Of a stretch of 64,000 bases of DNA, positions 32,300 through 41,624 are shown piece after piece. The stretch lies in NCBI GenBank assembly GCA_947497065.1, contig CANMEQ010000002.1:554029-618028 (forward strand), written 5' to 3'. The notes beneath the pieces are model-generated. The model saw only the letters and a program-made list of their open reading frames with translations. It was not told the DNA's origin and ran no database searches. The first letter of the stretch is position 1. Each line of letters starts with the position of its first letter. The position numbers were made by a program, and so were the translations under genes. The stretch is from an uncultured Paracoccaceae bacterium (GTDB lineage: Bacteria; Pseudomonadota; Alphaproteobacteria; Rhodobacterales; Rhodobacteraceae).

Positions 32300-32491
32300 C
32301 CCTATATAGGGTGTTCTTGAAAGCGTTTGCCAAGCGGAGAATCTCTGTTATAGGCCACGCAGAAATCAGTCTCGTGACGTAACGTCTTGGGGCATGTGGT
32401 CTAGAAATAGGCCGAAACAATGGTCTTGTTTTTGTATGAAATCAGGGCTGACCAACGGGCGTAAAGCCCCGAACTATATGAGGAATTTAAC

Positions 32492-32725
32492 ATGAGCGAC
32501 GTCGCAGATCGTGTTCGTAAAATCGTAGTTGAGCACTTGGGTGTTGAAGAAGACAAAGTTGTTGAAGGCGCGTCCTTCATCGACGATCTGGGCGCAGACA
32601 GCCTCGATACTGTTGAGCTGGTGATGGCATTCGAAGAGGAATTCGGTATCGAAATCCCTGATGATGCAGCTGAAACAATTCAGACTTTCGGCGACGCCGT
32701 TAAGTTCATTTCTGAAGCGTCCTAA
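32492..32725 (+). CDS. acpP: Acyl carrier protein
   Basis: 77 aa with phosphopantetheine site [27 protein letters not shown]. Confidence 0.98.
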   Translation: MSDVADRVRKIVVEHLGVEEDKVVEGASFIDDLGADSLDTVELVMAFEEEFGIEIPDDAAETIQTFGDAVKFISEAS

Positions 32726-32740
32726 GCGACTTTTCAGACC

Positions 32741-33694
32741 TTAATTGGGGGCGGGACCAGAGACTGGTGCCGCCCCTTTTTTATGGGCTGCCGCCTTGGC
32801 CCTTTGTTTTTTCTTGGGCGGTGTTCGGGTTTTGGCACTGATGTTGCGGCCCAATAGGGCGTAGAGTTCGCTTTTTGAAAACGGTTTGACGAATTGGCCG
32901 CCGAAGAAATGAGGATTGGCCCATCGGACCCGCAACTGTTTTGTGGATGTGCCGATTTTGAGCGTGATCACAGAGTTTAAGGGCGGGAAGGTGCCACGGA
33001 CCGAGCCGAGTTTGACACCGCTTCGGCTGATGTCTTCTGCGATGGCGGAGGAGGGCTCTTCCCTTGCAGTGGGGCCGGTAAAGGTCGTTTGCAGTTTGCA
33101 GGAATAGCGTTCGGCAAGAGAGGTTTTTCGGGAGCGGAGTCTCGCGATACCTATACCCGCGACTGTTACAATTGCGAAGATGCCAGCAACGATCAGAGCG
33201 TCGCGAAACCACGTGGGGAATTTGACATTTGTTCCGTACTCTGGGGTCGGGGACAGACGCAAAAGGCCGCTTTGAGGGGCATCTGTCGTATCGTTTCCGA
33301 TGGGTGGGGGGCAATCGAGCCGCCCGAGAACCGCGAGGGCGCGATCGATGTTACGGGCCGTGGTCGGGGCAAAGAGGGGGGCTGTGACGGGCGGATCGGC
33401 CGCCAGGGATCTTAGAGTGGTGGTTGCGTCACCAAAGCCCATCAGAATGGCCGAGGTTTGGCCCGCGACCGGGCTGTCGCGAAAGTGGTAGTTGATCGTG
33501 AAGTTATTGTAGCGAGAGCTCGCCGCGATGAGGTAGCGCAGCTGCGTGTTCGTGGGGATGTGCCGATCGGCGATATGGGTTTGCAACGACATGAACATAC
33601 GCTGCAAGTCGGCGGTTGTTTTGCACATGTCTTGCGCGTGCGCCGATGTGGCAAGGAAAAATGCCGCTACAAATCCAAATACTAAGTGTTTAAT
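32741..33694 (-). CDS. Membrane-anchored PilZ-domain protein with a periplasmic N-terminal domain
   Basis: Signal-like KHLVFGFVAAFFLATSAHA, Cys-containing exported domain, TM GIFAIVTVAGIGIARL, PilZ-like ERYSCKLQ...DISRSGVKLG. Start proposed as ATT at 33694 (ORF extends to a GTG at 33841). Confidence 0.65.
   Translation of the reverse strand: MKHLVFGFVAAFFLATSAHAQDMCKTTADLQRMFMSLQTHIADRHIPTNTQLRYLIAASSRYNNFTINYHFRDSPVAGQTSAILMGFGDATTTLRSLAADPPVTAPLFAPTTARNIDRALAVLGRLDCPPPIGNDTTDAPQSGLLRLSPTPEYGTNVKFPTWFRDALIVAGIFAIVTVAGIGIARLRSRKTSLAERYSCKLQTTFTGPTAREEPSSAIAEDISRSGVKLGSVRGTFPPLNSVITLKIGTSTKQLRVRWANPHFFGGQFVKPFSKSELYALLGRNISAKTRTPPKKKQRAKAAAHKKGAAPVSGPAPN
32747..32783 (+). terminator. Rho-independent terminator of acpP
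   Basis: ggggcgggaccag-agactggtgccgcccctttttt. Confidence 0.72.
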
Positions 33695-33883
33695 CGGGAT
33701 ATCCCTTCGATTTCCTCTATCGCTGGGTTGGCATATCGCCGTTTGGTTAAAAAGCTGTGAGGCACGGTTTCGCGAATGGTTTCCCTTTGTACGGATACTT
33801 GCCGGAAAGGGTTGCAAGGCCTTGCCGACAGGGGGGTGCACGCTGTATCAGACGTCCAAAGAATTGCACGTGAGAGGTGAGCC

Positions 33884-35143
33884 ATGCGTCGAGTGGTCGT
33901 TACAGGATTAGGTTTGGTAAGCCCGTTGGCTGACGGGGTGGAAAAAAGCTGGGAGCGTATTTTGGATGCGCAATCCGGTGCAGGGCCGATTACGCATTTC
34001 GATCCCGAAGGGTTCGCGACGACCTATGCTTGCGAAGTGCCCTACGGTGACGGCACAGATGGTACGTTTAACCCCGACGCCTATATGGCTGCAAAGGAAC
34101 GTCGCAAGGTCGATGATTTCATTGTGTTCGCCATGGCTGCGGCGCAGCAAGCGGTTGAAGATGCCGGTTGGCAGCCCGAAGATGCAGAGGCGTTGGAGCG
34201 CACCGGCGTTTTGACGGGATCTGGCATTGGGGGCCTGAACTCCATCGCCAACACGGCGATTATGATGAAGGAAAAGGGCCCGCGGCGTGTGTCGCCGTTT
34301 TTTGTACCCGGCGCGTTGATCAACCTGATTTCAGGTCAGATTGCTATTAAATATGGCTTCAAGGGCCCCAACCACGCGGTTGTGACGGCTTGTTCCACTG
34401 GCGCGCATGCCATTGGTGATGCGACGCAATTGATCAAAGCGGGCCGCGCTGATGTGATGATTGCAGGCGGGGCGGAAGCCACGATTTGCGAGATTGGCAT
34501 TGCCGGTTTCAACGCGTGCAAAGCTTTGTCGACCAAAGGTGCGGATGATCCGAAATCTGCAAGCCGCCCCTACGACGCGGACCGTGATGGGTTCGTGATG
34601 GGCGAGGGGGCCGGCATGGTTGTGCTGGAGGATTATGACCACGCTGTAGCCCGTGGTGCGAAGATTTACGCGGAAGTTTTGGGCTACGGTTTGACTGGTG
34701 ATGCCTACCACATCACGGCGCCATCTGAGGATGGTGAAGGGGGCGAGCGCTCTATGCGGATGGCGTTGAAAGATGCGGGGCTTGAGCCTGCGGATATCGA
34801 TTACATCAACGCGCATGGCACATCGACCATGGCTGATACGATTGAGCTGGGCGCTGTTGAGCGGATGATGGGGGATGCAGCGTCGAAAGTGACGATGTCA
34901 TCGACGAAATCTGCCACCGGGCACCTTTTGGGAGCGGCTGGCGCGATTGAGGCGATTTTCTCGATCTTGGCGATCCGCGATCAGGTGGCCCCGCCGACCA
35001 TCAATTTGGACAACCCAGCGGTTGAGACAAAGGTTGATTTGGCACCGAACGCCAAGGTCGAACGTGAGATCAATGTTGCGCTGTCCAATTCATTTGGTTT
35101 TGGCGGCACGAACGCGTCTGTTCTGTTTGGTAAGGTCAACTAA
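33884..35143 (+). CDS. fabF: 3-oxoacyl-[ACP] synthase II
   Basis: MRRVVVTGLGLVSPL, active-site TACSTGAHAIG, NAHGTSTMADTIE, KSATGHLLGAAG. Confidence 0.97.
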   Translation: MRRVVVTGLGLVSPLADGVEKSWERILDAQSGAGPITHFDPEGFATTYACEVPYGDGTDGTFNPDAYMAAKERRKVDDFIVFAMAAAQQAVEDAGWQPEDAEALERTGVLTGSGIGGLNSIANTAIMMKEKGPRRVSPFFVPGALINLISGQIAIKYGFKGPNHAVVTACSTGAHAIGDATQLIKAGRADVMIAGGAEATICEIGIAGFNACKALSTKGADDPKSASRPYDADRDGFVMGEGAGMVVLEDYDHAVARGAKIYAEVLGYGLTGDAYHITAPSEDGEGGERSMRMALKDAGLEPADIDYINAHGTSTMADTIELGAVERMMGDAASKVTMSSTKSATGHLLGAAGAIEAIFSILAIRDQVAPPTINLDNPAVETKVDLAPNAKVEREINVALSNSFGFGGTNASVLFGKVN

Positions 35144-36316
35144 ATGTGGAAACATATCGCCAGCAATGCGCTGACGTTTTTGATTGTTCTGCTGTTTTTG
35201 GTGGGCGGTGTGATTGCGTGGGGAACCTCGCAATACTCGGCTGAAGGGCCATTGGATCAGGCGATCTGTGTGCAGGTCCGCTCGGGCAGTAACATGCGGA
35301 TTGTGAGCAATGATCTGGCTGAGCAGGGGGCTGTCTCGTCGGCTGGGTTGCTGCGGATCGGTGCGGATTATTCCGACAAAACATCGCAGTTGAAAGCGGG
35401 GAGCTTTTTGGTTCCGGCGGGATCATCGATGGAAGAGATCGTTGATATCGTCACACGGGGTGGGCAAAGCACCTGTGGGACCGAGATTGTGTACCGCGTG
35501 GGGGTGACACGGGTCACCGCACAGGTGCGCGATTTGGATCCTGCGACGGGGCGGTTTGTGGAACAGGCCAATTTCGAGCCTTCGGTTGAAGAAACGCCGG
35601 CGGTGTATACGGAGACCCGTGAGGCCGATGATACGCAGTACCGTGTGGTGATTTCTGAAGGGGTGACGAGCTGGCAGATTGTTCAGGCGCTCAATTCTTT
35701 GGAGTTCATGGACGGGCAGGTTACTGAGATACCGCCTGAAGGTATGCTGGCGCCCAATTCTTATCAGGTGAGACCGGGAGATTCGGTGGCGGAGTTGCTT
35801 GCGACGATGCAGTCGGAGCAGGAACGGATTCTGGCAGAGGCTTGGGCTGGACGCGCCGATAATTTACCTTTGGCCAGCCCTGAAGAGGCGCTGATTCTGG
35901 CGTCGATCATCGAGAAAGAAGCTTCGACCAGCGATGAGCGGTTTGATGTGGCATCGGTGTTTGTGAACCGTTTGAACCAAGGGATGCGTCTGCAGACAGA
36001 CCCCACGGTGATCTACGGTGTGACCGAGGGACGTGGCGTTTTGGGACGCGGGTTGCGGCAAAGTGAGCTTCGGGCGGAAAACCCTTGGAACACTTATGTA
36101 ATTTCCGGTTTGCCCGCGACGCCAATTGCCAACCCCGGGTCGGCCACGATTGAGGCGGCTTTGAACCCGTCCAGCACGGATTATATCTTCTTCGTGGCCA
36201 AGACGTTGGACCCACGAGATGGGCATAATTTTGCGGTGACGTTGGACGAACACAATGCCAATGTGGCGATCTATCGTCGGTTGGAAGCGGAGCGTGCGGC
36301 CCAATCTGACAATTAA
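35144..36316 (+). CDS. mltG: Endolytic transglycosylase MltG (YceG-like)
   Basis: N-terminal TM, LASIIEKEASTSDERFDVASVFVNRLNQGMRLQTDPTVIYG and NPGSATIEAALNPSSTDYIFFVA. Confidence 0.96.
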   Translation: MWKHIASNALTFLIVLLFLVGGVIAWGTSQYSAEGPLDQAICVQVRSGSNMRIVSNDLAEQGAVSSAGLLRIGADYSDKTSQLKAGSFLVPAGSSMEEIVDIVTRGGQSTCGTEIVYRVGVTRVTAQVRDLDPATGRFVEQANFEPSVEETPAVYTETREADDTQYRVVISEGVTSWQIVQALNSLEFMDGQVTEIPPEGMLAPNSYQVRPGDSVAELLATMQSEQERILAEAWAGRADNLPLASPEEALILASIIEKEASTSDERFDVASVFVNRLNQGMRLQTDPTVIYGVTEGRGVLGRGLRQSELRAENPWNTYVISGLPATPIANPGSATIEAALNPSSTDYIFFVAKTLDPRDGHNFAVTLDEHNANVAIYRRLEAERAAQSDN

Positions 36317-36414
36317 CCAATTAATCAAAGGTATGCCCGTCGGGCGCTAACACTTTGGTAAGATTTGGAAAGAATCAAATGTGCCCGTAATTTGGTGGCA
36401 CGCTGGACAAAAGC

Positions 36415-36458
36415 AAACGGGCTTTGAGGCGCAATCCTCAAGGCCCGTTTTGGTTTTG
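36415..36458 (+). terminator. Terminator-like hairpin in the mltG-GTA intergenic leader
   Basis: aaacgggctttgagg-cgcaat-cctcaaggcccgttt, 15-bp stem with one T.G wobble, then tggtttt. Confidence 0.7.
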
Positions 36459-36496
36459 GGATATGGGCGGAGCAAACCTGAGAAGGGGAATGCCCC

Positions 36497-36820
36497 ATGA
36501 CAACCCAAAGCGGTGGCAAGACCACCGAGCAGAAATCGGCTGCCGAACGTATCGAGGAGGCTGGGCGGCTTCATGAAACGATCCACCAAACGCTGAGCAA
36601 CGTTTTGGAGGGTATCAAAACAGGCGATCTGACGGACGTGGCTGCGTTGCCCAAACAGGTGACGCGGTTGACTGATGCGATCGGCGATCTTCGAAAAAAG
36701 GAGGCTGAGTTCAATGACAAGTTTGGAAGTGGGTTCGGAGACGACGAAGTCGATTTCGACGACCTGCGACGTGAAATTGGGTGCCGCATTCGTCGCATCC
36801 GCAAGTGCTGCAAATCGTAA
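36497..36820 (+). CDS. GTA gp1-like small terminase subunit candidate
   Basis: 107-aa helical protein directly before the large terminase, ending DFDDLRREIGCRIRRIRKCCKS; position and size as in RcGTA g1. Confidence 0.75.
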   Translation: MTTQSGGKTTEQKSAAERIEEAGRLHETIHQTLSNVLEGIKTGDLTDVAALPKQVTRLTDAIGDLRKKEAEFNDKFGSGFGDDEVDFDDLRREIGCRIRRIRKCCKS

Positions 36821-38129
36821 AGCGTTTTTGCGCAGCTTGACGGATGCGCAGGTGCGGTGGCTGCCCTATTTGTTTGAGTTCTGGGCCTTGGAGCATCAAT
36901 TGCCGCCGATGGGCGATGATTGGCGGACCTGGGTCATTCTAGGCGGACGGGGTGCGGGTAAAACCCGTGCAGGGGCTGAATGGGTCAGATCAATGGTGGA
37001 GGGGTCGCGTCCGCGCGACCCCGGTCAAGCGCGCAAAGTGGGGCTGATCGGTGAAACGATGGAGCAGGCCCGTGAGGTGATGGTGTTTGGGGACAGTGGT
37101 ATTCTGGCCTGTTCACCGCCGGACCGCAGGCCGACGTGGATTGCGGGGCGTCAGATGTTGGTGTGGCCGAACGGGGCCGAGGCGCGTTTGTTTTCTGCGT
37201 TCGATCCCGAAAGGTTGCGCGGGCCGCAATTTGATGCGGTTTGGGCGGATGAATTGGCGAAATGGCCGAAGGCGCAGGACACTTGGGACATGATGCAGTT
37301 TGCATTGCGTTTGGGAAAGAATCCGCGGGCCTGCGTCACCACGACGCCCAAAAATGTTGGAATTTTGAAAGCGCTGTTGGAGCGGAACAGCACGGTGAAG
37401 ACCCATGCGCCGACGTCGGCCAATCGGGTGTATTTGGCCGAGAGTTTTCTGGAAGAGGTTCAGGAGCGCTATGCGGGGACCCGTTTGGGACGCCAAGAGC
37501 TGGACGGGGTTTTGTTGCCCGATAGTGAAGGTGCGTTGTGGTCATCCCACGGGATTGAAGCGGTGCAGGTGAAGGATGTTCCGCCGTTGGACCGGGTTGT
37601 CGTGGCGGTTGATCCACCTGCGGGGGCGTCTGCGACATCTGATGCCTGCGGGATCGTGGTGGCGGGCATTGTGATGCAGGGGCCGATTGCGGACTGGAAG
37701 GTTTATGTTTTGGAGGATGCCTCTGTTCAGGGCGCGAGCCCGAATGCGTGGGCGGCGGCGGCGATTGCGGCGATGGATCGGCATGGGGCGGATCGTTTGG
37801 TGGCGGAAGTGAACCAAGGGGGCGCGATGGTGGAGACCATCGTGCGGTCTATTGATCCGGCGGTGCCGTATCGCGGCGTGCATGCCACGCGTGGCAAGGC
37901 TGCGCGCGCTGAACCTGTGGCGGCGTTATATGAACAGGGACGGGTGCGGCATGCTGTTGGCCACGGAGCGGGGCTTGGCGATCTGGAAGATGAGATGTGC
38001 CAGATGACGGCGCAGGGCTTTGACGGACAGGGGTCGCCTGATCGGTTGGATGCCTTGGTTTGGGCGATCACGGATCTGTTTCTGGAGCCTGCACGGTCGT
38101 GGCGTGCGCCACGCATGCGGACGCTTTAG
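36714..38129 (+). CDS. GTA gp2-like large terminase
   Basis: Walker A VILGGRGAGKTRAGAEWVR, RLRGPQFDAVWADELAKW, nuclease-domain DPPAG; start uncertain (ATG 36714 or GTG 36771), either overlaps gp1. Confidence 0.92.
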   Translation: MTSLEVGSETTKSISTTCDVKLGAAFVASASAANRKAFLRSLTDAQVRWLPYLFEFWALEHQLPPMGDDWRTWVILGGRGAGKTRAGAEWVRSMVEGSRPRDPGQARKVGLIGETMEQAREVMVFGDSGILACSPPDRRPTWIAGRQMLVWPNGAEARLFSAFDPERLRGPQFDAVWADELAKWPKAQDTWDMMQFALRLGKNPRACVTTTPKNVGILKALLERNSTVKTHAPTSANRVYLAESFLEEVQERYAGTRLGRQELDGVLLPDSEGALWSSHGIEAVQVKDVPPLDRVVVAVDPPAGASATSDACGIVVAGIVMQGPIADWKVYVLEDASVQGASPNAWAAAAIAAMDRHGADRLVAEVNQGGAMVETIVRSIDPAVPYRGVHATRGKAARAEPVAALYEQGRVRHAVGHGAGLGDLEDEMCQMTAQGFDGQGSPDRLDALVWAITDLFLEPARSWRAPRMRTL

Positions 38130-38264
38130 CGCTGAAAATAAGGGGTTTTGAGGGTGTTGCAAGGGCACCGTGCGGTGGCTTTGAACCTTCGAAACTATTT
38201 GAACCGATATTCATTCGTGTAGCAGCGAATGCCGCGATGAGAGCGGGACCCAAGGGAGAGTTGG

Positions 38265-39446
38265 ATGTTTGATTTTCTAAAGCGATCTGAGACAGCACAG
38301 ATGGCGTTGCCCGAAGTTAAGGCATCGGCCACGGGCAAGATTGCGGCGCTGGGGTCGGTGGGCCGGTCTGTTTGGGGCGCGCGGGACACGACGTCTCTGA
38401 CGCGGTCTGGGTTCACGAGCAATCCGGTTGGGTTTCGTGCGGTTAAGATGATCGCCGAGGCGGCAGCTGCATTGCCATTGGTGTTGCAAGATGCGGAACG
38501 TCGGTACGACACGCATCCGGTTTTGGAGTTGTTGCACCGCCCCAATGGTGCACAGGGGCGTGCGGAGTTGTTGGAGGCTTTGTTCGGCCAGTTGTTGCTG
38601 AGCGGGAACGGGTATGTGGAAGCGGTGGCGGGTGACGCCGGTTTGGTGGAACTGCATGTGTTGCGGTCTGACCGGATGTCGATTGTGCCGGGTGCGGATG
38701 GTTGGCCGGTTGCGTTTGACTACACGGTGGGCGGGCGCAAACACCGGTTTGCCTTGGGCGAGGGGCCGTCGCCTATTTGTCATTTGAAGTCATTTCATCC
38801 GCAAGATGACCATTACGGGTTGAGCCCGATGCAGGCGGCTGCGACGGCGCTGGATGTACATAATGCGGCGAGCCGGTGGTCGAAGGCGCTTTTAGACAAC
38901 GCGGCGCGGCCTTCGGGGGCGATTGTGTACAAAGGGGCCGACGGACAGGCGCAGCTGAGCACGGATCAATATGACCGGTTGCTGCATGAGATGGAGACGC
39001 AGCATCAAGGGGCTAAGAATGCGGGTCGTCCGATGTTGCTGGAGGGTGGTTTGGATTGGAAGCCGATGGGGTTCAGCCCGTCGGACATGGAATTTCAGAA
39101 AACCAAAGAGGCCGCTGCGCGCGAGATCGCGATTGCGTTTGGGGTGCCGCCGATGCTGTTGGGCATCCCTGGGGATGCGACCTATGCCAATTACCAAGAG
39201 GCGAACCGCGCGTTTTACCGTCTGACGGTGTTGCCGTTGGTGACCCGAGTGGCAAGTGCTTTGGCTGATTGGTTGGGGGATTTTGCGGAGAGTTCATTCG
39301 AGTTGAAGCCAGATCTGGACCAAATTCCAGCGCTGTCTGTCGAACGGGATGCGCAGTGGAAACGTGTTGGAGAGGCTACGTTTCTGAGTGATGCGGAGAA
39401 ACGCAACCTGTTGGGTCTGCCTTCGCTGGAGGTGGGGGATGGCTGA
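38265..39446 (+). CDS. GTA gp3-like phage portal protein
   Basis: HK97-type portal features: VGFRAVKMIAEAAAALPLVL, GFSPSDMEFQKTKEAAAREIAIAFGVPPMLLGIPGDATYANYQEANRAFYR. Confidence 0.95.
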   Translation: MFDFLKRSETAQMALPEVKASATGKIAALGSVGRSVWGARDTTSLTRSGFTSNPVGFRAVKMIAEAAAALPLVLQDAERRYDTHPVLELLHRPNGAQGRAELLEALFGQLLLSGNGYVEAVAGDAGLVELHVLRSDRMSIVPGADGWPVAFDYTVGGRKHRFALGEGPSPICHLKSFHPQDDHYGLSPMQAAATALDVHNAASRWSKALLDNAARPSGAIVYKGADGQAQLSTDQYDRLLHEMETQHQGAKNAGRPMLLEGGLDWKPMGFSPSDMEFQKTKEAAAREIAIAFGVPPMLLGIPGDATYANYQEANRAFYRLTVLPLVTRVASALADWLGDFAESSFELKPDLDQIPALSVERDAQWKRVGEATFLSDAEKRNLLGLPSLEVGDG

Positions 39447-39657
39447 TCTGCGCGAGACGTTCGAATGCGGGCCGTCATTGCGCATTGAAGCGCAAGAGAG
39501 GGTTGTTGCGTTGCAGTTTGCACAGCTCAACACGCAGTTGGGCAAGATCGAAGTGATGATGGAGCGTTTGGAGCGCCGGTTGTGGCTGACTGTTTATGGC
39601 GTGGTGGGTGTGATTTTGGCCCAGGCGTTTGAATCCATTCTGACCAGTGTGCCGTGA
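39439..39657 (+). CDS. GTA gp3.5-like small protein
   Basis: 72-aa ORF MADLRETFECGPSLRI... with a C-terminal TM-like segment, overlapping the portal gene end. Confidence 0.65.
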   Translation: MADLRETFECGPSLRIEAQERVVALQFAQLNTQLGKIEVMMERLERRLWLTVYGVVGVILAQAFESILTSVP

Positions 39658-39667
39658 GGAGAGAAAG

Positions 39668-40210
39668 ATGACGTTAGAGCATAAATTTGTAGCCCTTGGG
39701 GATGCGACGCCTGTGGAGAGCGGGATTGAGATCAGCGGGTATGCGTCGTTGTTTGGCAAGACCGATCAGGGGGGCGATGTGGTGGATGCCGGGGCTTATG
39801 GTGCGTCGCTGGCGCGGCTGGCGTCCAAAGGCAACAGTGTAAAGATGCTGTGGCAACATGACCCCAACCAACCGATCGGGGTTTGGGATGAGGTGCATGA
39901 GGATGCCACTGGCCTATGGGTCAAGGGGCGCATTTTGACCGACGTCGAAAAAGGCCGCGAGGCTGCGGCGTTGATCGAGGCGGGCGCCATTGACGGATTG
40001 TCGATTGGGTACCGCACGGTGCGCGCCACAAAGAATGACACGGGCGGTCGCCTGTTGTCGGAGTTGGAGCTGTGGGAGGTGTCATTGGTGACATTCCCCA
40101 TGCTTCCCGATGCGCGGGTGGGCGCGAAGGGGGCTGACCCCATCGAGACCGCCATGCGCGAATTGGCAGGGGTGTTTGAAGACGCCCGTGCCGTGCTGGG
40201 CCGCACCTAG
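39668..40210 (+). CDS. GTA gp4-like HK97 family prohead protease
   Basis: EISGYASLFGKTDQGGDVVDAGAY, LWQHDPNQPIGVWDEV, LSIGYRT, LWEVSLVTFPM. Confidence 0.94.
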   Translation: MTLEHKFVALGDATPVESGIEISGYASLFGKTDQGGDVVDAGAYGASLARLASKGNSVKMLWQHDPNQPIGVWDEVHEDATGLWVKGRILTDVEKGREAAALIEAGAIDGLSIGYRTVRATKNDTGGRLLSELELWEVSLVTFPMLPDARVGAKGADPIETAMRELAGVFEDARAVLGRT

Positions 40211-40244
40211 GGGCCGGCGTTTCACCGCTAAGATCTGAAGGATC

Positions 40245-41447
40245 ATGATTATGACGACACCCGAGTGCAAGGCTCGGGCCGGGGAAGCTGTGTCTGAACA
40301 GGCGAACCCGGCCAGCGAATTGAAGTCCGCGATGGCGGGCTTTGTGAGCGATTTCAAACACTTCACGACTGACATTCAAATTAAGTTGCAACAGCAGGAT
40401 GACCGCATGACCAAACTTGACCGTAAATCTTTGATGATGGGCGCACGCCCTGCACTGGCCGCAGCAGCATCTGCTGAAGCCCCGCACCAGAAGGCGTTTG
40501 AAGACTATCTGCGCTCTGGCGATGATGATGCGCTTCGTGGTTTAGACATGGAGGGCAAATCCATGTCCACGGCTGTTGCGGCGGATGGCGGCTATTTGGT
40601 TGATCCGCAAACCTCTGACACAGTTCAATCGGTTCTGGCTGCTACGGCGTCTGTGCGTGCGATTGCCAATGTGGTGAACGTTGAGGCCACGTCTTACGAT
40701 GTGCTGATCGATCACACGGAGTTGGGCGCTGGTTGGGCCACTGAGACAGGATCTGCGGCTGAGACTGGCACGCCAGTTATCGACCGGATCACCATTCCGT
40801 TGCACGAGCTGTCAGCATTGCCGAAGGCATCGCAACGTTTGTTGGATGATAGTGCGTTCAACATCGATGAGTGGCTGGCGGGCCGTATTGCGGATAAGTT
40901 TGCGCGCTCTGAAGCGGCTGCATTTGTGAACGGCGATGGTGTGGACAAGCCGACGGGCTTTTTGACAGCACCGGCTGTGGACAATGATGTTTGGGCCTGG
41001 GGCAATCTTGGCTATGTGGTGACCGGTGTCGATGGTGATTTCGACGGTGCCGATGCGTTGATCGATTTGGTCTATGCGCTGGGCGCGGAATACCGTGCAA
41101 ACGGGACGTTTGTGATGAACTCCAAGACGGCAGGCGCCGTGCGCAAGTTGAAAGACAACGATGGCCGTTTCTTGTGGTCTGACGGTTTGACGGCGGGTGA
41201 GCCTGCGCGTTTGCTGGGCTATGCGGTGCTGATCGCCGAGGACATGCCGGACATCGCATCTGACGCGACGCCGATTGCATTTGGTGATTTTGGTGCGGGC
41301 TACACCGTGGCGGAACGCCCTGATCTGCGCGTGTTGCGTGACCCGTTCAGCGCCAAGCCGCATGTTCTGTTCTATGCGACCAAACGCGTGGGCGGTGCGG
41401 TGTCTGATTACGCGGCCATCAAGCTTTTGAAATTCGGCACTGCGTAA
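40245..41447 (+). CDS. GTA gp5-like HK97 family major capsid protein
   Basis: N-terminal coiled delta-like region, VAADGGYLVDPQTSDTVQSVL, FVNGDGVDKPTGFLTAPAV, RPDLRVLRDPFSAKPHVLFYATKRVGG. Confidence 0.95.
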   Translation: MIMTTPECKARAGEAVSEQANPASELKSAMAGFVSDFKHFTTDIQIKLQQQDDRMTKLDRKSLMMGARPALAAAASAEAPHQKAFEDYLRSGDDDALRGLDMEGKSMSTAVAADGGYLVDPQTSDTVQSVLAATASVRAIANVVNVEATSYDVLIDHTELGAGWATETGSAAETGTPVIDRITIPLHELSALPKASQRLLDDSAFNIDEWLAGRIADKFARSEAAAFVNGDGVDKPTGFLTAPAVDNDVWAWGNLGYVVTGVDGDFDGADALIDLVYALGAEYRANGTFVMNSKTAGAVRKLKDNDGRFLWSDGLTAGEPARLLGYAVLIAEDMPDIASDATPIAFGDFGAGYTVAERPDLRVLRDPFSAKPHVLFYATKRVGGAVSDYAAIKLLKFGTA

Positions 41448-41624
41448 GCGGGGTTGATCGGAACGGTTCGCCTTAACGGGCGGGCCGGGTCCGGGCGCGT
41501 GCGAGACGTGAGGTCACCTTGCGTTGGCCAGCTGCTTCCTTCCGTCCGAGCAATGCGGGGAGCACGCGCCCGGTTCTATCACAGGTTTGGCGGACCAAAA
41601 TATGACCGTTTTCGGAGTTATTCC

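Noticed and set aside
36311-36326. CtrA binding site upstream of the GTA cluster (ttaaccaattaa)
   Set aside because: Spacing is TTAA-N4-TTAA, not the TTAA-N7-TTAA CtrA consensus; low-complexity AT match.
41454-41624. N-terminal extension of GTA gp6
   Set aside because: The reading is Arg/Gly-rich without similarity to gp6-type starts, whereas MMLIEETTVPAG at 41625 is typical; the segment is better explained as a structured leader.
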